Below are positions 1-10,170 of a stretch of 43,060 bases of DNA, one piece after another. The DNA lies in the NCBI GenBank assembly GCA_001839685.1, contig MLAK01000891.1:6216-49275 (forward strand). Reading direction: 5' to 3'. This stretch comes from Tritrichomonas foetus. Its lineage: Eukaryota > Parabasalia > Tritrichomonadida > Tritrichomonadidae. The translations under genes and the position numbers were made by a program. The notes below the pieces were generated by a model that saw nothing but the letters and a program-made list of their open reading frames with translations, did not search any database and was not told the DNA's origin. Position 1 is the stretch's first letter; the number at the start of each line of letters is the position of its first letter.

Positions 1-208
1 GTTTCCTTCAAATCTTGTAGGCTTAAATGTGAAAGATTACTAAAGCCATCGAGCTTCAAAATATCTGCCTTTTTCAACTTCAAAAGGAGGGTATTTCGGG
101 ATACCATTTTATATACAGAAAAAAATAAAAATTATTTTTCAAAACTGAGCTAATTTTTTGTCAAGCGATTTAAAAACACCAATGGGTGGGTGTATGTGGA
201 TGTTATCA

Positions 209-274
209 TTAATGTTGTCAGTGATGGGTTAAGTGATGAAAACGTTAATGGGGTCAGTGATGGGTTAAGTGATG
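209..274. repeat. Pair of 30-bp direct repeats
   Basis: Two 30-base units at 209-238 and 245-274 (core GTCAGTGATGGGTTAAGTGA) differ at two positions and have a period of 36. They lie upstream of the MULE remnant and may be subterminal repeats of that element, but no matching partner is visible on its other side. Confidence 0.7.
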
Positions 275-300
275 TGTCATTTATTTTTACCATTTATTTG

Positions 301-414
301 TCATAGGATGTTGAAATGGTACTAGTCAAAAATTTTGGCAGACTTCGCGGCGAACGATAGGTGAGACGTGAAATTTATTATTTTTGGGATGGGTACCATT
401 TCCACAGCCTATGA
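301..414. repeat. 22-bp imperfect inverted repeat around a 70-base spacer
   Basis: Arm 301-322 and the reverse complement of 393-414 match at 20 of 22 bases (both end in GAAATGGTAC). The spacer includes a locally GC-richer stretch (GACTTCGCGGCGAACGATAG). It could be a small MITE-like hairpin or an end of the adjacent MULE remnant. No target duplication was recognised. Confidence 0.6.
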
Positions 415-479
415 TAACTACTCATGCCTTACTCCATGAATGCAATTCTTAGGTTGTTCATTATCAGAAATCTAATACT

Positions 480-1690
480 ACTCACTTTTTTAACAGATGT
501 TACAATCTGAACAAAGATCGTTATAGAACCCGATGTAATGTTCAAATCCTTGTGGATGAAAATTTTCAATTCATAGAATATTCTAGCAATATACTTCACT
601 TTGAAAAATGTTCTATCGAAAGCTTCGCCCAAAAATTTAAAACAAAAAAAGTGCTAGAAATGATTGAAATGATCAAAGAACTCGCACTTGATCGATCTCG
701 AACACCAGATAATATAATCACTAAAGTTTTCCGAATGTACGAAAAGCGCTCAAAGCCAACTCAATCAATGATTTCTGTGACACCATATTATATCAGAAAT
801 ATTTTTCATAAAACACGACATGAGAAGCAAGTTACCATTGATTCATTATTATCAATAATTAGAATTAATGGTCAAAAATGGATCTAAATAAATTCAACTT
901 CTCTCGATGTTGTGATTTTCCAGACAAAGAAACAGATAGAAGAACTTCAAAACCATTTTAATAGATTGGGGAGAAGGATTATGGACATCACTTGAACAGA
1001 TATTGAGCTCAAAAGATTCACTGAGCATAACAGTCAAATTAATATCAAGAGCTGTAACTTTCACTTTTGTCAAGCCCTTTACCGGTATTAAGCAAAATAG
1101 AAAATGAGAAAAGCCAAAAGAAATTTCTATATTTCTTTTTAACGTCCCCATATATCGATGCACACTTCATTTTTCTTTTTATGAATGAATTAGCCAAACG
1201 ACAGCATAAGTATGGTTTTCTCTTTGACTTTTTCCAAAGTTATTGGTTGACAAGAATCTCGAAACGGAATATTGCTGACGAGGTGATGAGTGAAATTACG
1301 ACAGCAAATGCTTTGGAGTCGTTTCACCATCAGCTCAGAATAAAACTTGTTTATCCGCATATGAATATTTTAAGCTTTTTTCGTTATTTATATGAACTTG
1401 ATGATGATAAATCACTCAAAAAGTGGTTTGAAGTTTCCCATGCAACTCGATCTGAGCCTCTTGCAATACTTAGAGCAGAAGCAACTTAAACACGAATGAT
1501 GGAATTCATAAATTAATTTCCACTCAAGGATCCACAAGAATTTCCAAAAAAAAGAGGCACATAATTCTCATAGTGAAACTCAGAGTGCCAAAGAAAGTAC
1601 ACATGAAATGACCGATACTATGACTGTATGGCCATTTCAAGACCAATTCTTTAACCTTGCAGATGAAAGTGATAACGATTTGGAAAAATC
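480..1690 (+). pseudogene. Deleted Mutator-like (MULE) transposase remnant
   Basis: Conceptual reading on the plus strand recalls MULE transposases. A FLYWCH-like N-terminal zinc-finger relic lies at about 489-615. The stretch TDIELKRFTEHN then CNFHFCQALYR at about 1000-1080 matches the second-aspartate region and the FHF-QA-R motif. The C-terminal motif TTANALESFHHQLR lies near 1300-1345. The frame is broken by stops at 885, about 1002 and about 1086, and by a shift into the frame of 1067-1489. The segment that should carry the first catalytic aspartate (DGTF type) is missing, so an internal deletion is likely. It cannot encode an active enzyme. Family placement rests on motif memory; the fine MULE subgroup is uncertain. 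Confidence 0.6.
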
Positions 1691-2419
1691 ATTGGCAGAA
1701 TGAATTATTTAGTAAATATTATGAATTTATAATTTTTTTAATTTTTTAACTATGTTCTTGAACTTTTTTAATTATACTTTATTAATAATACTTTCCTAAT
1801 AAACTTTTATATTAATAGAGTTACTGTCTCTGCTTAGTCCTGCTTTGTACACTTGAGCTCTTTGTGCGATTTGTTTAGGCAAAAGAGACTGTATTTGGTC
1901 GTGATCATTCATTGTATAAATATCTGAAACTGTTTTAATTTGGAATAGTCTTGTGAAAAAGGAATTAAATCTTATATATCGTTATTTTCAAAATTTTATT
2001 AAATAATTATTTTCCTTTCAATTTGACTAGTTCGATTTTTTAGAAAATTAGCTTTATCATATCAAAAAATAAATATACTATCGAAATATTAAAAAATATT
2101 GCGCCTAAAATGCCAATTTTAGATCATTTATTTGACCTGTACAGAATATCTGACATATAAAAAAATAATAAAAATTAGAAATTTGTAAGCTAATTGATTT
2201 TATTAAATCTTTGTTGTGACTATTGAGCCAGCTTCACTACTCTTCACATCATTGTAAATATGGTAAATTTCCGATTTTCATCTTCCATGACATATGATCA
2301 CAGAATCTTGTATGCCTGCATGAAATGCAGCATTTGCTCCACATCTCCTTCCACTATGACCAAAATATTTTGTAGGGTTTTCTCCTGCTTTTGAGATTAA
2401 TAATTTCCAATTGTCTCAT
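1691..2419. other. AT-rich spacer between two decayed elements
   Basis: Very AT-rich sequence with no open frame of note. It separates the MULE remnant from the next decayed gene. No RNA gene, inverted repeat or promoter was recognised. Confidence 0.5.
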
Positions 2420-3819
2420 ACGACCAATTACCACCACTACGAAGTCCTGTAGGAAAATATTCTAATTCGAAACAATGTAACCAATCAAAAAATGACAGAT
2501 CAGCGAAAAGAAAAGAAGAATATCTAATTGAGCAATTATTGGCATATGAAAAACTCTTAACCAACAATCATATATATTTTTCTAGATCACCTACTTGGAT
2601 AAAAAACGTGATCAACGAAAAATATAAATCACAGAATTCTTGCATTGATCAAAATTCTCATTCAATTCATGATAAAAATAAAATTCAAATGATCCTTAGC
2701 CGGCCTATATTAAAAAATAACAAAGAAAGATGCGAACATTCATCTATAAAACTCAACTCAATTGATAATCAGGAGCATTTTATTTCTATTTCATCAGTGA
2801 GCAATTTAGTCATTGATTCTGATAAAAAAGCTCAAATAGAAGGTGTTAACAATGTATTTTCACAGGATAATTCTATTTTTACAGAAAAGTCATATATTCA
2901 CAAGTGTGAATCATTATTAAATGAGTTATTATATTCTTCACATAATAAAAATAGGAATGACTAGATTACTAAAATCGCGTGTACCATTAGATTGCAAAGC
3001 ATTTGTTGATCCAGAAAAGATGTGAAAACTATTAAATTTGGGAAATCCATTGACAGATTTAAGTCAAGCAGCTAAAATGAGGGATTCTTATGCATTATCA
3101 ATTTTTATTTTTTTAGATTTTTTTCACCTAATAAATAATGACATGATTCAAGAGGGTTTATATGTTTTGCCATATGCCTTGTAATTAGAAGCAATTAGAA
3201 ATCCAATATATAGTTTGTTTACGCGAATACAGCTGTTAGAATGCTGTTTTCGCATATTTCAACATTTTCTTCAACAAATAAAAGATAATAAACCTTTGAT
3301 GAGTGAAAAATATAACGATTCGTGCTTCCTATATTTCAATAGTAAAATTAATTTAATTAGATTGTGTATTTCTGTAATAGGAATTGCTAAAGCAATGCTT
3401 AAGTATGACAAAGTTGCTTTATCTAGGCTAGGAACTCATGATCTTGAAAGCCTTTTTGGTCAAATTCGAGTTAAAAGTTATGGTTGCAATTCATGGGAAA
3501 AGGCCATCACTATAATTTCACAAAATAAATTTCTCATGAAGTGAAGATGAAGCATGACCTATCAACACAAAATTAATCAAGATTAAATGATGCAGGTGTT
3601 AAAGTAGGAATTGAAACTAAAAGTGTGTCAGTTAATCTTGATCAATTCATTTACTCAATTGAAAACATTGATAATTCACCTAAATTAGATAAAAAAGAAT
3701 TGTCAGAAATCATAAGACTGCATATTGAATGTGCAAACAACAATGACAGCTGTCCCAAATTATACATTCAAGGAAAAAATGCTGGGCAGTCTATAGCAAC
3801 AAGATATTATAATAGCTAA
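2420..3819 (+). pseudogene. Decayed gene of an unrecognised repeat family
   Basis: Three plus-strand pieces read as one broken protein: about 2440-2964 (frame 1, no ATG at its start), about 2961-3544 (frame 2, with in-frame stops near 3022 and 3181) and 3625-3819 (frame 1). The middle piece has a conserved-looking core ending in LSRLGTHDLESLFGQIR. The LE-x-LFG-x-IR pattern recalls the C-terminal part of P-element/THAP9-type transposases (LE-x-FFG-x-IR), but that is only a resemblance. No catalytic residues could be assigned. Its place among transposon remnants suggests a mobile element. The sequence bears several stops and shifts and is not expressed as one protein. Confidence 0.45.
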
Positions 3820-3998
3820 AATAAAAATCAATTCAAAAAGTTTATATTCTCTATTTTTCTATTCAAATTAAAAATGTCATTTAAATGATATATGACATAA
3901 AACATCATGTGATTATGTATTTCAATCCTGCAGTTAGTTTTTTATTTGAATAATACCATTGTATTTATCCATATGTTATATTTATGGGTATCAAAATG

Positions 3999-4035
3999 TG
4001 CCGTATACGGTAGGACGTATAACCATTGAAAAAGT
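3999..4035 (+). repeat. Left terminal inverted repeat of the MULE
   Basis: Starts TGCCGTATACGGTAGGACGT and pairs with 7657-7693. The first 12 bases are identical, as are CGTATA and GAAAAAGT further in. Confidence 0.65.
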
Positions 4036-4698
4036 CCCCAAAAATATATGGTACGCCGTATATTCATTTTTCAATTTAATTTACTAATAACTCACTTTTT
4101 CATTAAGGCTTTTTCAGACGAAAAGAAACTTTCTTTGAAGAAATAAAATTGAATTAAAATTATTTTTTAGTATCAAATAATTCTATACCATTCAAAATTT
4201 ACTTTTCAAAAATCAAATTTTTAGAAAAATTATTATTAAATCAATAAAAGAAGAAACACTTGTAACCGTACTATTATGTGCAACTCCAATGACATGATGA
4301 TTCAACTAATTAGAAAAAAACTGGAAACGTAGACAAATTACAAAGATATGGTAGAACAAACAAAATAATAATTTTTCAAGTACAAATCAAAATTTGATAA
4401 AAACCGAAATCCAGTCAATCTATGTTTCATTTAAGTGAAGCAGCACGTGGCACAAACCAATAGCGACGCCAATACGAAATATCAAACACATGAAACAATA
4501 AAAATATGGAGTCATTTGTTATTTACTTTTTCATTGGAATTGCATTGACAATCAACAATAAACAAATCGAAGCACAAAAATAACGACGTAATCACTATCA
4601 AAAACATTATAAAATATAGATTATAACAATTTAAATGAAGCTTACTTTTATTTAATCATATATTATTAATTTTTTGATTTGTTTTTTATCAAGAATTA

Positions 4699-6915
4699 TC
4701 ATCTTGTATTATAATAATTTTGAGCTTCTTGTCTGATAGGGCATGTACCTGCATTGTGGTCAGGTGCTCCACATACAGAGCAATGACGTTGATGTGAATC
4801 ATTTGCATATTTTTCTTGAATTCTTTGAACTTTTCCATACCAGCGGCACGAAGTGGTTGCATGGTTATGGAGACAAATAGCACATTTTTCTGTCATGATT
4901 CGAGAATTCTGACTGTTTTTAGTTTTTTTGGGTCTTCCTCTTGGCCTTGCTTCAGCATCTATAATGGCATCTGTAGTTTCATGTTGATCTGGATGTAGAG
5001 ATGGATTATTCCTTTGCTCAGTTTGTACATGCAAAATTTTGTTGATTTGTTCTTTTATGATAAAAAGTGATTCTATAGCGCAATCAGTATTTCGAGAGGC
5101 TAAAGAAGCTAGTTGCTTTGATTCAAAAAACAATTTAGAATACAATTGTTTCGGACTAAGATGTTGAAGATATTCAACTGAATCCGCATATGCTAATTCG
5201 TCAGGTTCTGTAATTTCTTCTTCTTCTTGATCCGTGTCTTTTATAAACCTGATTGTATCATTAGATTGAGATGGAATGGGTGTATTATTAGGTTCTTCTT
5301 CGAACCATCGTGGTGAAATAGCATGAACAGGGAAGTTTTCAGAAAGTTTAATGAGATGGCTGCAAGGTACGCCCCAAAACACATCCAAATTACATTCACA
5401 GTGATATATATTCAGTTTATATTTAGTCTCCGGGTCATTTTCATGGAATGCAAAAAAAGGATACTCAGAATCTAGTGGGTTCTCAATGATATGAATCTGA
5501 TGAGAAATCCGATATTGTATCTGAATTTTATCATTAATTCTTTTATTCAAAAGAATTTGTTCAGGGAACAGTAAGTTAATATCTCTTCTGAGAGTACACC
5601 TTTTATAACACAAAGCTTGACAATGATCCATATGATTGCGATTAAATAAAACTCGACTTTGTTTTAATGTTAATTTAGTAGTTGGCAGGTTTCTTTTCAG
5701 CATTGCATTCATGCTTTCAGCAGGACTTGTCGTATTGAAGCCATTGGCGTGAATACCAAGCAAATGCGATCTAGAAAACTTACTTAAAAGTGGTATAATC
5801 TCTTTTTGTATATATTTTGTCAATTTTGAATTATAATTTTGAAGTGTGTTTAGAGCAGCATCAGCTTTTGTACAGGAGGTGCTGTATGCAACAACATCAA
5901 AAAGCTTCCCAGCCTCAATGCGTTGGGACTTATTAAGACCAGCAGATCTCAAGTGATCTAAAAAATTTCGTTTTTTGTGAAGAGCACAAATGATATGGTT
6001 TATGGTTATGGTTGGAACATTACTTTCCTGATTATCATTAATCAGTTCATGGAACTTTTGTACAGAAGCAATAAACGCGTTGTCTTCATCAGAAATTAGC
6101 GTCTGTAATATGTCAGAATAATTACCAATGAAAAAGGTTTTATGTAAAATCCAAGTAAGTAATTCTTGGTTGCTTACAGCCAAATACGCGATGCCCGCAA
6201 GCAGAATATCCCTATTACGATTTATGACAGTTAACGGTACTACTTCCCATTGATTTTGTAAGTTTGCATGAGTCCCATCTATAAAAAGTACATCTCCAAA
6301 TGTCAATAAATTTTCTATTTCCTGAGGCATAAACGTTAACACACCAAGGCGCTTTATCGATTCGTTAAGATTCAATTCAAATGGAAATGCAGTTCCACCT
6401 TCAGCAGTCACATAATCAATTAATTCAGTGGACTGCAGTCCAAAGTTTTCAACCTGAGACGAATGTGTTAACGCTGAAATTTGGAGTGTTGTAAGTTCAA
6501 TATTAAAATTCGATCTAATGATTTTCTGTATTTGAGATGGCGAAATTCCAATCTTATATAGATTTGTGATCGTTGAGTTTTGATCATCTGTAATAAGTTT
6601 GTGCGTCAGTAATACTGGATACAAAGGATGATTGTGACGACAAATACAATTTTCGACATTAATTCGATATTTTTTTCCTGTCGGCGTCATGTGAGGTTTC
6701 CCTTTTATAGCAAAAGGACAACCGGTCTTATTGGTCTTATGGCCTCTTACTCGACCGCCAAACCGACAATAAAATGTGAAATAGTCATTTGAGAATCTCT
6801 GTTCCGAAAACAATTCGAATCCTGCTTTGTAGGCTTCGATGTTGACGAGACGAAGCATTTCCAGAACTGAAGAAGTTTCAAGAGTTGACAATGATTCAGG
6901 ATCGAAAAACGACAT
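4699..6915 (-). CDS. MULE transposase, full length, 738 residues
   Basis: DDE transposase of the Mutator/MULE superfamily; it would cut and move the element in the nucleus. The N-terminal part (about residues 45-98) looks like a FAR1/WRKY-GCM1 zinc finger, with C-x-R-F-G-G, TGCPF and closing HNHPL. The DDE core follows: first Asp at about 213 in FIDGTH, second at about 276 in ISDEDNAF with C-x-x-H-K nearby, and Glu at about 400 in SPAESMN. A SWIM zinc finger (CEC, then CSH) sits near 506-520. The C terminus has an AT-hook-like RPRGRPKK and CCHC-type zinc knuckles ending in CSVCGAPDHNAGTC. I chose the internal ATG at 6915 because TCACTTA lies 6 bases upstream, as for trichomonad initiators. 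An in-frame ATG 27 codons earlier is possible. All catalytic residues are present and there is no stop or shift, so this copy may be recent or active. Confidence 0.85.
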   Translation of the reverse strand: MSFFDPESLSTLETSSVLEMLRLVNIEAYKAGFELFSEQRFSNDYFTFYCRFGGRVRGHKTNKTGCPFAIKGKPHMTPTGKKYRINVENCICRHNHPLYPVLLTHKLITDDQNSTITNLYKIGISPSQIQKIIRSNFNIELTTLQISALTHSSQVENFGLQSTELIDYVTAEGGTAFPFELNLNESIKRLGVLTFMPQEIENLLTFGDVLFIDGTHANLQNQWEVVPLTVINRNRDILLAGIAYLAVSNQELLTWILHKTFFIGNYSDILQTLISDEDNAFIASVQKFHELINDNQESNVPTITINHIICALHKKRNFLDHLRSAGLNKSQRIEAGKLFDVVAYSTSCTKADAALNTLQNYNSKLTKYIQKEIIPLLSKFSRSHLLGIHANGFNTTSPAESMNAMLKRNLPTTKLTLKQSRVLFNRNHMDHCQALCYKRCTLRRDINLLFPEQILLNKRINDKIQIQYRISHQIHIIENPLDSEYPFFAFHENDPETKYKLNIYHCECNLDVFWGVPCSHLIKLSENFPVHAISPRWFEEEPNNTPIPSQSNDTIRFIKDTDQEEEEITEPDELAYADSVEYLQHLSPKQLYSKLFFESKQLASLASRNTDCAIESLFIIKEQINKILHVQTEQRNNPSLHPDQHETTDAIIDAEARPRGRPKKTKNSQNSRIMTEKCAICLHNHATTSCRWYGKVQRIQEKYANDSHQRHCSVCGAPDHNAGTCPIRQEAQNYYNTR

Positions 6916-6920
6916 GAAAA

Positions 6921-6927
6921 TAAGTGA
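6921..6927 (-). promoter_or_regulatory. Initiator-like motif of the MULE transposase
   Basis: TCACTTA on the minus strand ends 5 bases before the chosen ATG. It fits the trichomonad initiator TCAYWW. This is inference from motif and position. Confidence 0.5.
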
Positions 6928-7062
6928 AGTGACAATACTCAAATTCAATAGATAAGTGGCCAGATCGCTGAGAAAACAATAGAAAAGTGATGACAATAGA
7001 ATAGATGATGATCAATCAGGTTCATAAGAGTTGGGTTGCTACTTATTATGTATGTTTTATAG

Positions 7063-7365
7063 GAATATATTGTCAGGGAGATGTTGTAGCATGATTTCTG
7101 TGAGCGTTCATGAAAGTTTTCTTGGAATCATATAATTTGATTTGTTTTCGTGTTTCTCTTTTTTGTTTGTATCTCGAATATATTGTTTAGGGAGATGTTG
7201 TAGCATGATTTCTGTGAGCGTTCATGAAAGTTTTCTTGGAATCATATAATTTGATTTGTTTTCGTGTTTCTCTTTTTTGTTTGTATCTCGAATATATTGT
7301 TTAGGGAGATGTTGTAGCATGATTTCTGTGAGCGTTCATGAAAGTTTTCTTGAAATCACATCATG
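7063..7365. repeat. 114-bp tandem repeat, about 2.6 copies
   Basis: The landmark GGGAGATGTTGTAGCATGAT starts at 7076, 7190 and 7304, a period of exactly 114. The first two units are nearly identical (GTCAGGG versus GTTTAGGG at one edge). The third is partial and ends near 7365 with drift. The array lies between the transposase start and the right end of the MULE, so it is probably a subterminal repeat that could bind the transposase. Confidence 0.9.
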
Positions 7366-7656
7366 TGCCATTCCTTTTTCTCTCTGATGATAAAATAATG
7401 ATTTCGGTTTAATTCAATTTTTTTATCAAAATCAATTGCTTTTTCTATTGACTATTTCATGAACGGCATGGCGTATTCTCACCTTCCATGATTCTTTGAA
7501 ATTTCATTAATATTTGAAAATAATGAATACATCTTCAGAATCTTAAAATTTATATAGAATTTTATTGAAAGGAAAAAATAAATTGTTTCTTTTTGAATAN
7601 ATGTCATATTGCATTCCACTTTTTCTTTGGAGCTATTATACAAGATATATTCTTCA

Positions 7657-7693
7657 ACTTTTTCTATATATATACGACATGCCGTATACGGCA
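7657..7693 (-). repeat. Right terminal inverted repeat of the MULE
   Basis: The reverse complement begins TGCCGTATACGGCATGTCGT and matches 3999-4035 at 30 of 37. The outermost 16 bases (7679-7694) are also a perfect palindrome, ATGCCGTATACGGCAT. Confidence 0.65.
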
Positions 7694-7828
7694 TAACTAT
7701 TTTCTCTATATTTATATAAATATATTTTTATAAATATATTTATATAAATATCCAATTTATTTTAATTTTTATCTGTAGGAGAGAGTGTCCCCTACTGTAA
7801 GAAATTTGATTTGAAGAAGTATGATTCA

Positions 7829-8670
7829 TCATACTACAATCTGAAATAGGACTTGACAAAAGATTTTCCATCGAAATAAAGTTAGTTTCATTTGAAAAAG
7901 ATTGATTAGAATAGATAAAATTGTTGGAATTAGATGTATTTCATTAAATTGAAAGAAGTTAAATGTATTATGAGTTTCGCTAATATTGTTAATGTTGTTT
8001 GTAAATATGTGTTCAGATATAAAATTACAATTCATAAAATAGTTTTTCAAAGTAGTGTTTGCCTTGCTAAATATCTTATAAATGTTACTTCTGTGATTGC
8101 AGTTATAGTTGTGATAATTGTTGGAATAATTATTATTTTCATCAAAGTCTTGAAAACCAAAAGGAGGTATATCCATATTTTCTGTATTAATAATAGTATT
8201 AATATTTTTTTTCTGATAATGTTTCTCTTCTTCTGTTAATGGAAAACGTTGAACTGTTGTTTTGAATTCAATTATATCATCTACTATGTGAGTTTGACCT
8301 CTATTGACGAATGCACCCGATTTATCTTCACTGTCTATCAGAAATTTTTTGAATAAATTGTTATTTGTGGTAATAATTACCCAATCTGGTTGAGGAATGT
8401 TAAATTTGTTGGCAGTACCCTTTTTATTTTAGTGTATACCATTGATTCATAAGACTTCTTTGTTAAAAGGTTTGTTAATAGAAAAGTATAAGATATTAGA
8501 ATACTGAAAGTTTTGATCTAGGTAATGCTTGTAGAATTGTTAGTAAAATCTTCATAATAATCTTCTTCTTGAATCTGGTGAGTAGGGCTATGTAATATTT
8601 CATGAGATTCTGGAATTTTTTGTCGAAAAGATTCGTGAGTGGTATTAATCTAAACAGCATCAGGTATTGA
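7829..8670 (-). pseudogene. Broken minus-strand orphan gene
   Basis: Not recognised. The frame open from about 8428 to 7829 reads as plausible protein (for example IPQPDWVIITTNNN and GQTHIVDDIIEF) and ends in an Asn-rich, low-complexity tail. The only ATG in that frame is at 8176. Upstream it continues in another frame (about 8432-8640, with MVYTKIKR and ESHEILHSPTHQIQEEDYYE), interrupted by a TAG near 8526. A shift near 8425-8430 would join the two. This points to a decayed gene, perhaps part of a mobile element. No domain can be named. Confidence 0.35.
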
Positions 8671-8686
8671 TTCGATATATATATTA

Positions 8687-8743
8687 AAAGTCGGGCCAAC
8701 GTCGAAAAACGAAAAAATAAAAAAAAATCTCCTCCTGTGTGGT
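8687..8743 (-). pseudogene. 3' fragment of tRNA-Asn with its 3' flank
   Basis: On the minus strand CCACACAGGAGGAG followed by a T run matches the last T-stem strand, the acceptor 3' strand and the discriminator base of the intact tRNA-Asn at 13369-13442. The similarity continues about 40 bases into the 3' flank (T-rich tract, then GACGTTGGCCCGAC here versus GACGTTAGCCGACC there). The 5' four-fifths of the tRNA is absent. The junction lies next to retrotransposon debris at 8807-9517. Confidence 0.7.
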
Positions 8744-8806
8744 TGTTTATTAGAATTAAATATTATTATTAATGTTGTATTTTGAAAAAAAATAAAGGAC
8801 GATTTC

Positions 8807-9517
8807 TCATATGGAATTTTGTGAAACAGCTGATGATGAAAGACCATCATCAACTCCACTGTGACTTCCATCACCATTAACAATCGGGTTATCATATGTA
8901 TCATCACATTGGTCTAATAACGAATCATCCATAAAATCGTTCATAGAAGTTACTGTCCGATCTCTAAAGTCACTATTATTCCTGTCATTATCCTCATTCA
9001 TCTCATCCGGATGTGTGTCATTGTTGAAGTCGTCCGGAACTTCTACAATGAGATCCCCATCCATTTCATTTCGTGGTGTGATATCTTCATTGATGCTTGA
9101 AACTGAATTAAAGCCGAAGAAGAGTTTCCTGGATTTTTTAAGTGTTGCTATTACAATCATTTAGACGATGACGAGGTGAGTCATTAAGTCCACAAGCAGG
9201 ACATAAACCGTTGGTATCTTCACTATTTGTATGACTAATATTTCTGTTTGACCAGTGAATAAACTATTTGTTCTTGCTGTGACAGCAAATTTTATAATTT
9301 CATCATAAACTTTCGACGAATATTGTGTCATGAAATAATTAGAGATATTGCTATCATAGAGCGTCAAGAATGTATGACCTCTGCGATGATGTTTAATCAA
9401 ATTGACATAATGTGTAATGTTATTGACAGTATTTATCAAGAACAATATTTTATTGATAGGAGACTGAAAAGCAATGGAATTGATTGGCACTGAATCATCC
9501 ATCGGTGTAATTATCAT
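8807..9517 (-). pseudogene. C-terminal remnant of a non-LTR (LINE-type) retrotransposon ORF
   Basis: The minus strand read across two frames gives ARTNSLFTGQTE followed by CPACGLNDSPRHRLNDC (about 9170-9225). This CX2CX7HX4C arrangement is the cysteine-histidine motif known from the C terminus of non-LTR reverse transcriptases. The rest (9160-8807) is an acidic, Asp/Asn-rich tail in a third frame. The frame changes near 9230 and near 9165 show decay. The reverse transcriptase core itself is not present. The 3' end on this strand runs almost into the tRNA-Asn fragment at 8743. An alternative is another zinc-knuckle gene. Confidence 0.45.
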
Positions 9518-9669
9518 AATTGAACTATTGTTGTTATTGTTTATCAGTTTGAAGTAACTTCTCTATTATGTGTAATGATGCGATAATTTTTTCAATCATG
9601 GATGATCAAATGGAGAGACTGAAGCTTCATGCCATCATCATAAAAATAAAGAGTACAATAAAGGAAATA

Positions 9670-9670
<1 letters not shown>

Positions 9671-9725
<55 letters not shown>
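9671..9725 (+). repeat. 55-base poly(A) tract
   Basis: An unbroken run of 55 A's preceded by AATAAAGGAAATAC. It could be the tail of a retrotransposed transcript on the plus strand or an expanded homopolymer. The length in the assembly may be inexact. Confidence 0.9.
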
Positions 9726-9729
<4 letters not shown>

Positions 9730-9924
9730 GAAAAATAAAAAGACTCCACCTCAATCAAAAGCTAATTTATATTTTGAAATACTCTTTGGTAATATTATGG
9801 GTTAATAATGAAATTGTTAACTAAGAATGTTTATGATAGGATGTTTTATTGAAGGTCAAAAATATGTGGTGATATTATAGTTTAAACCTCTCAATCTTCC
9901 AATTATTGAAGAATTCAAATCGTT

Positions 9925-9949
9925 CACTTTAAAGTGCATTTTAAAATGC
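9925..9949. repeat. Two abutting perfect palindromes
   Basis: CACTTTAAAGTG (9925-9936) and GCATTTTAAAATGC (9936-9949) share one base. They lie about 220 bases before the pogo-like transposase and may belong to the end of that element. Confidence 0.6.
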
Positions 9950-10170
9950 CACTTTTATCACCCACCCAGCTTACCATGCTGTGGTGAAGAAAATTCTGGG
10001 ATGGTGATATTAAGCCACTCTACACTGTAATGAATAAATTAATTTTCAGAAAAAAAATGTGTGTACGGCCAGGTAATAATAGAAATTTGATGTCATCCGA
10101 CCATATATACAAACAAAATTTTCCGTTTTTTTACCTTTCTCCGATTACTATTTTTTCCTTGGCCATTTTC

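Larger units (their letters stand above)
3999..7693 (-). mobile_element. Apparently complete Mutator-like element (MULE)
   Basis: The ends are inverted repeats. From 3999 inward and from 7693 inward (reverse complement), both start TGCCGTATACGG and match at 30 of 37 bases, with weaker similarity for another 15-20. Between them lies one uninterrupted minus-strand MULE transposase. The 5' side also holds a 114-bp tandem repeat. The total is 3695 bp. I could not identify a clean 9-11 bp target-site duplication, so the outer limits may be off by a few bases. One ambiguous base (7600) lies near the right end. Confidence 0.65.

Noticed and set aside
429..632. Minus-strand 67-residue frame at the start of the window
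   Set aside because: It is antisense to the MULE-like reading, which has recognisable motifs.
7063..7365. Possible CRISPR array
   Set aside because: The units are contiguous 114-base tandem copies with no distinct spacers, in eukaryotic transposon DNA.
7700..7760. Possible replication origin in the TATTTATATAAATATA-rich stretch
   Set aside because: Simple AT richness is common here and no supporting structure was found.
8729..8743. Second functional tRNA gene
   Set aside because: Only the 3' end is present; D and anticodon arms are missing.
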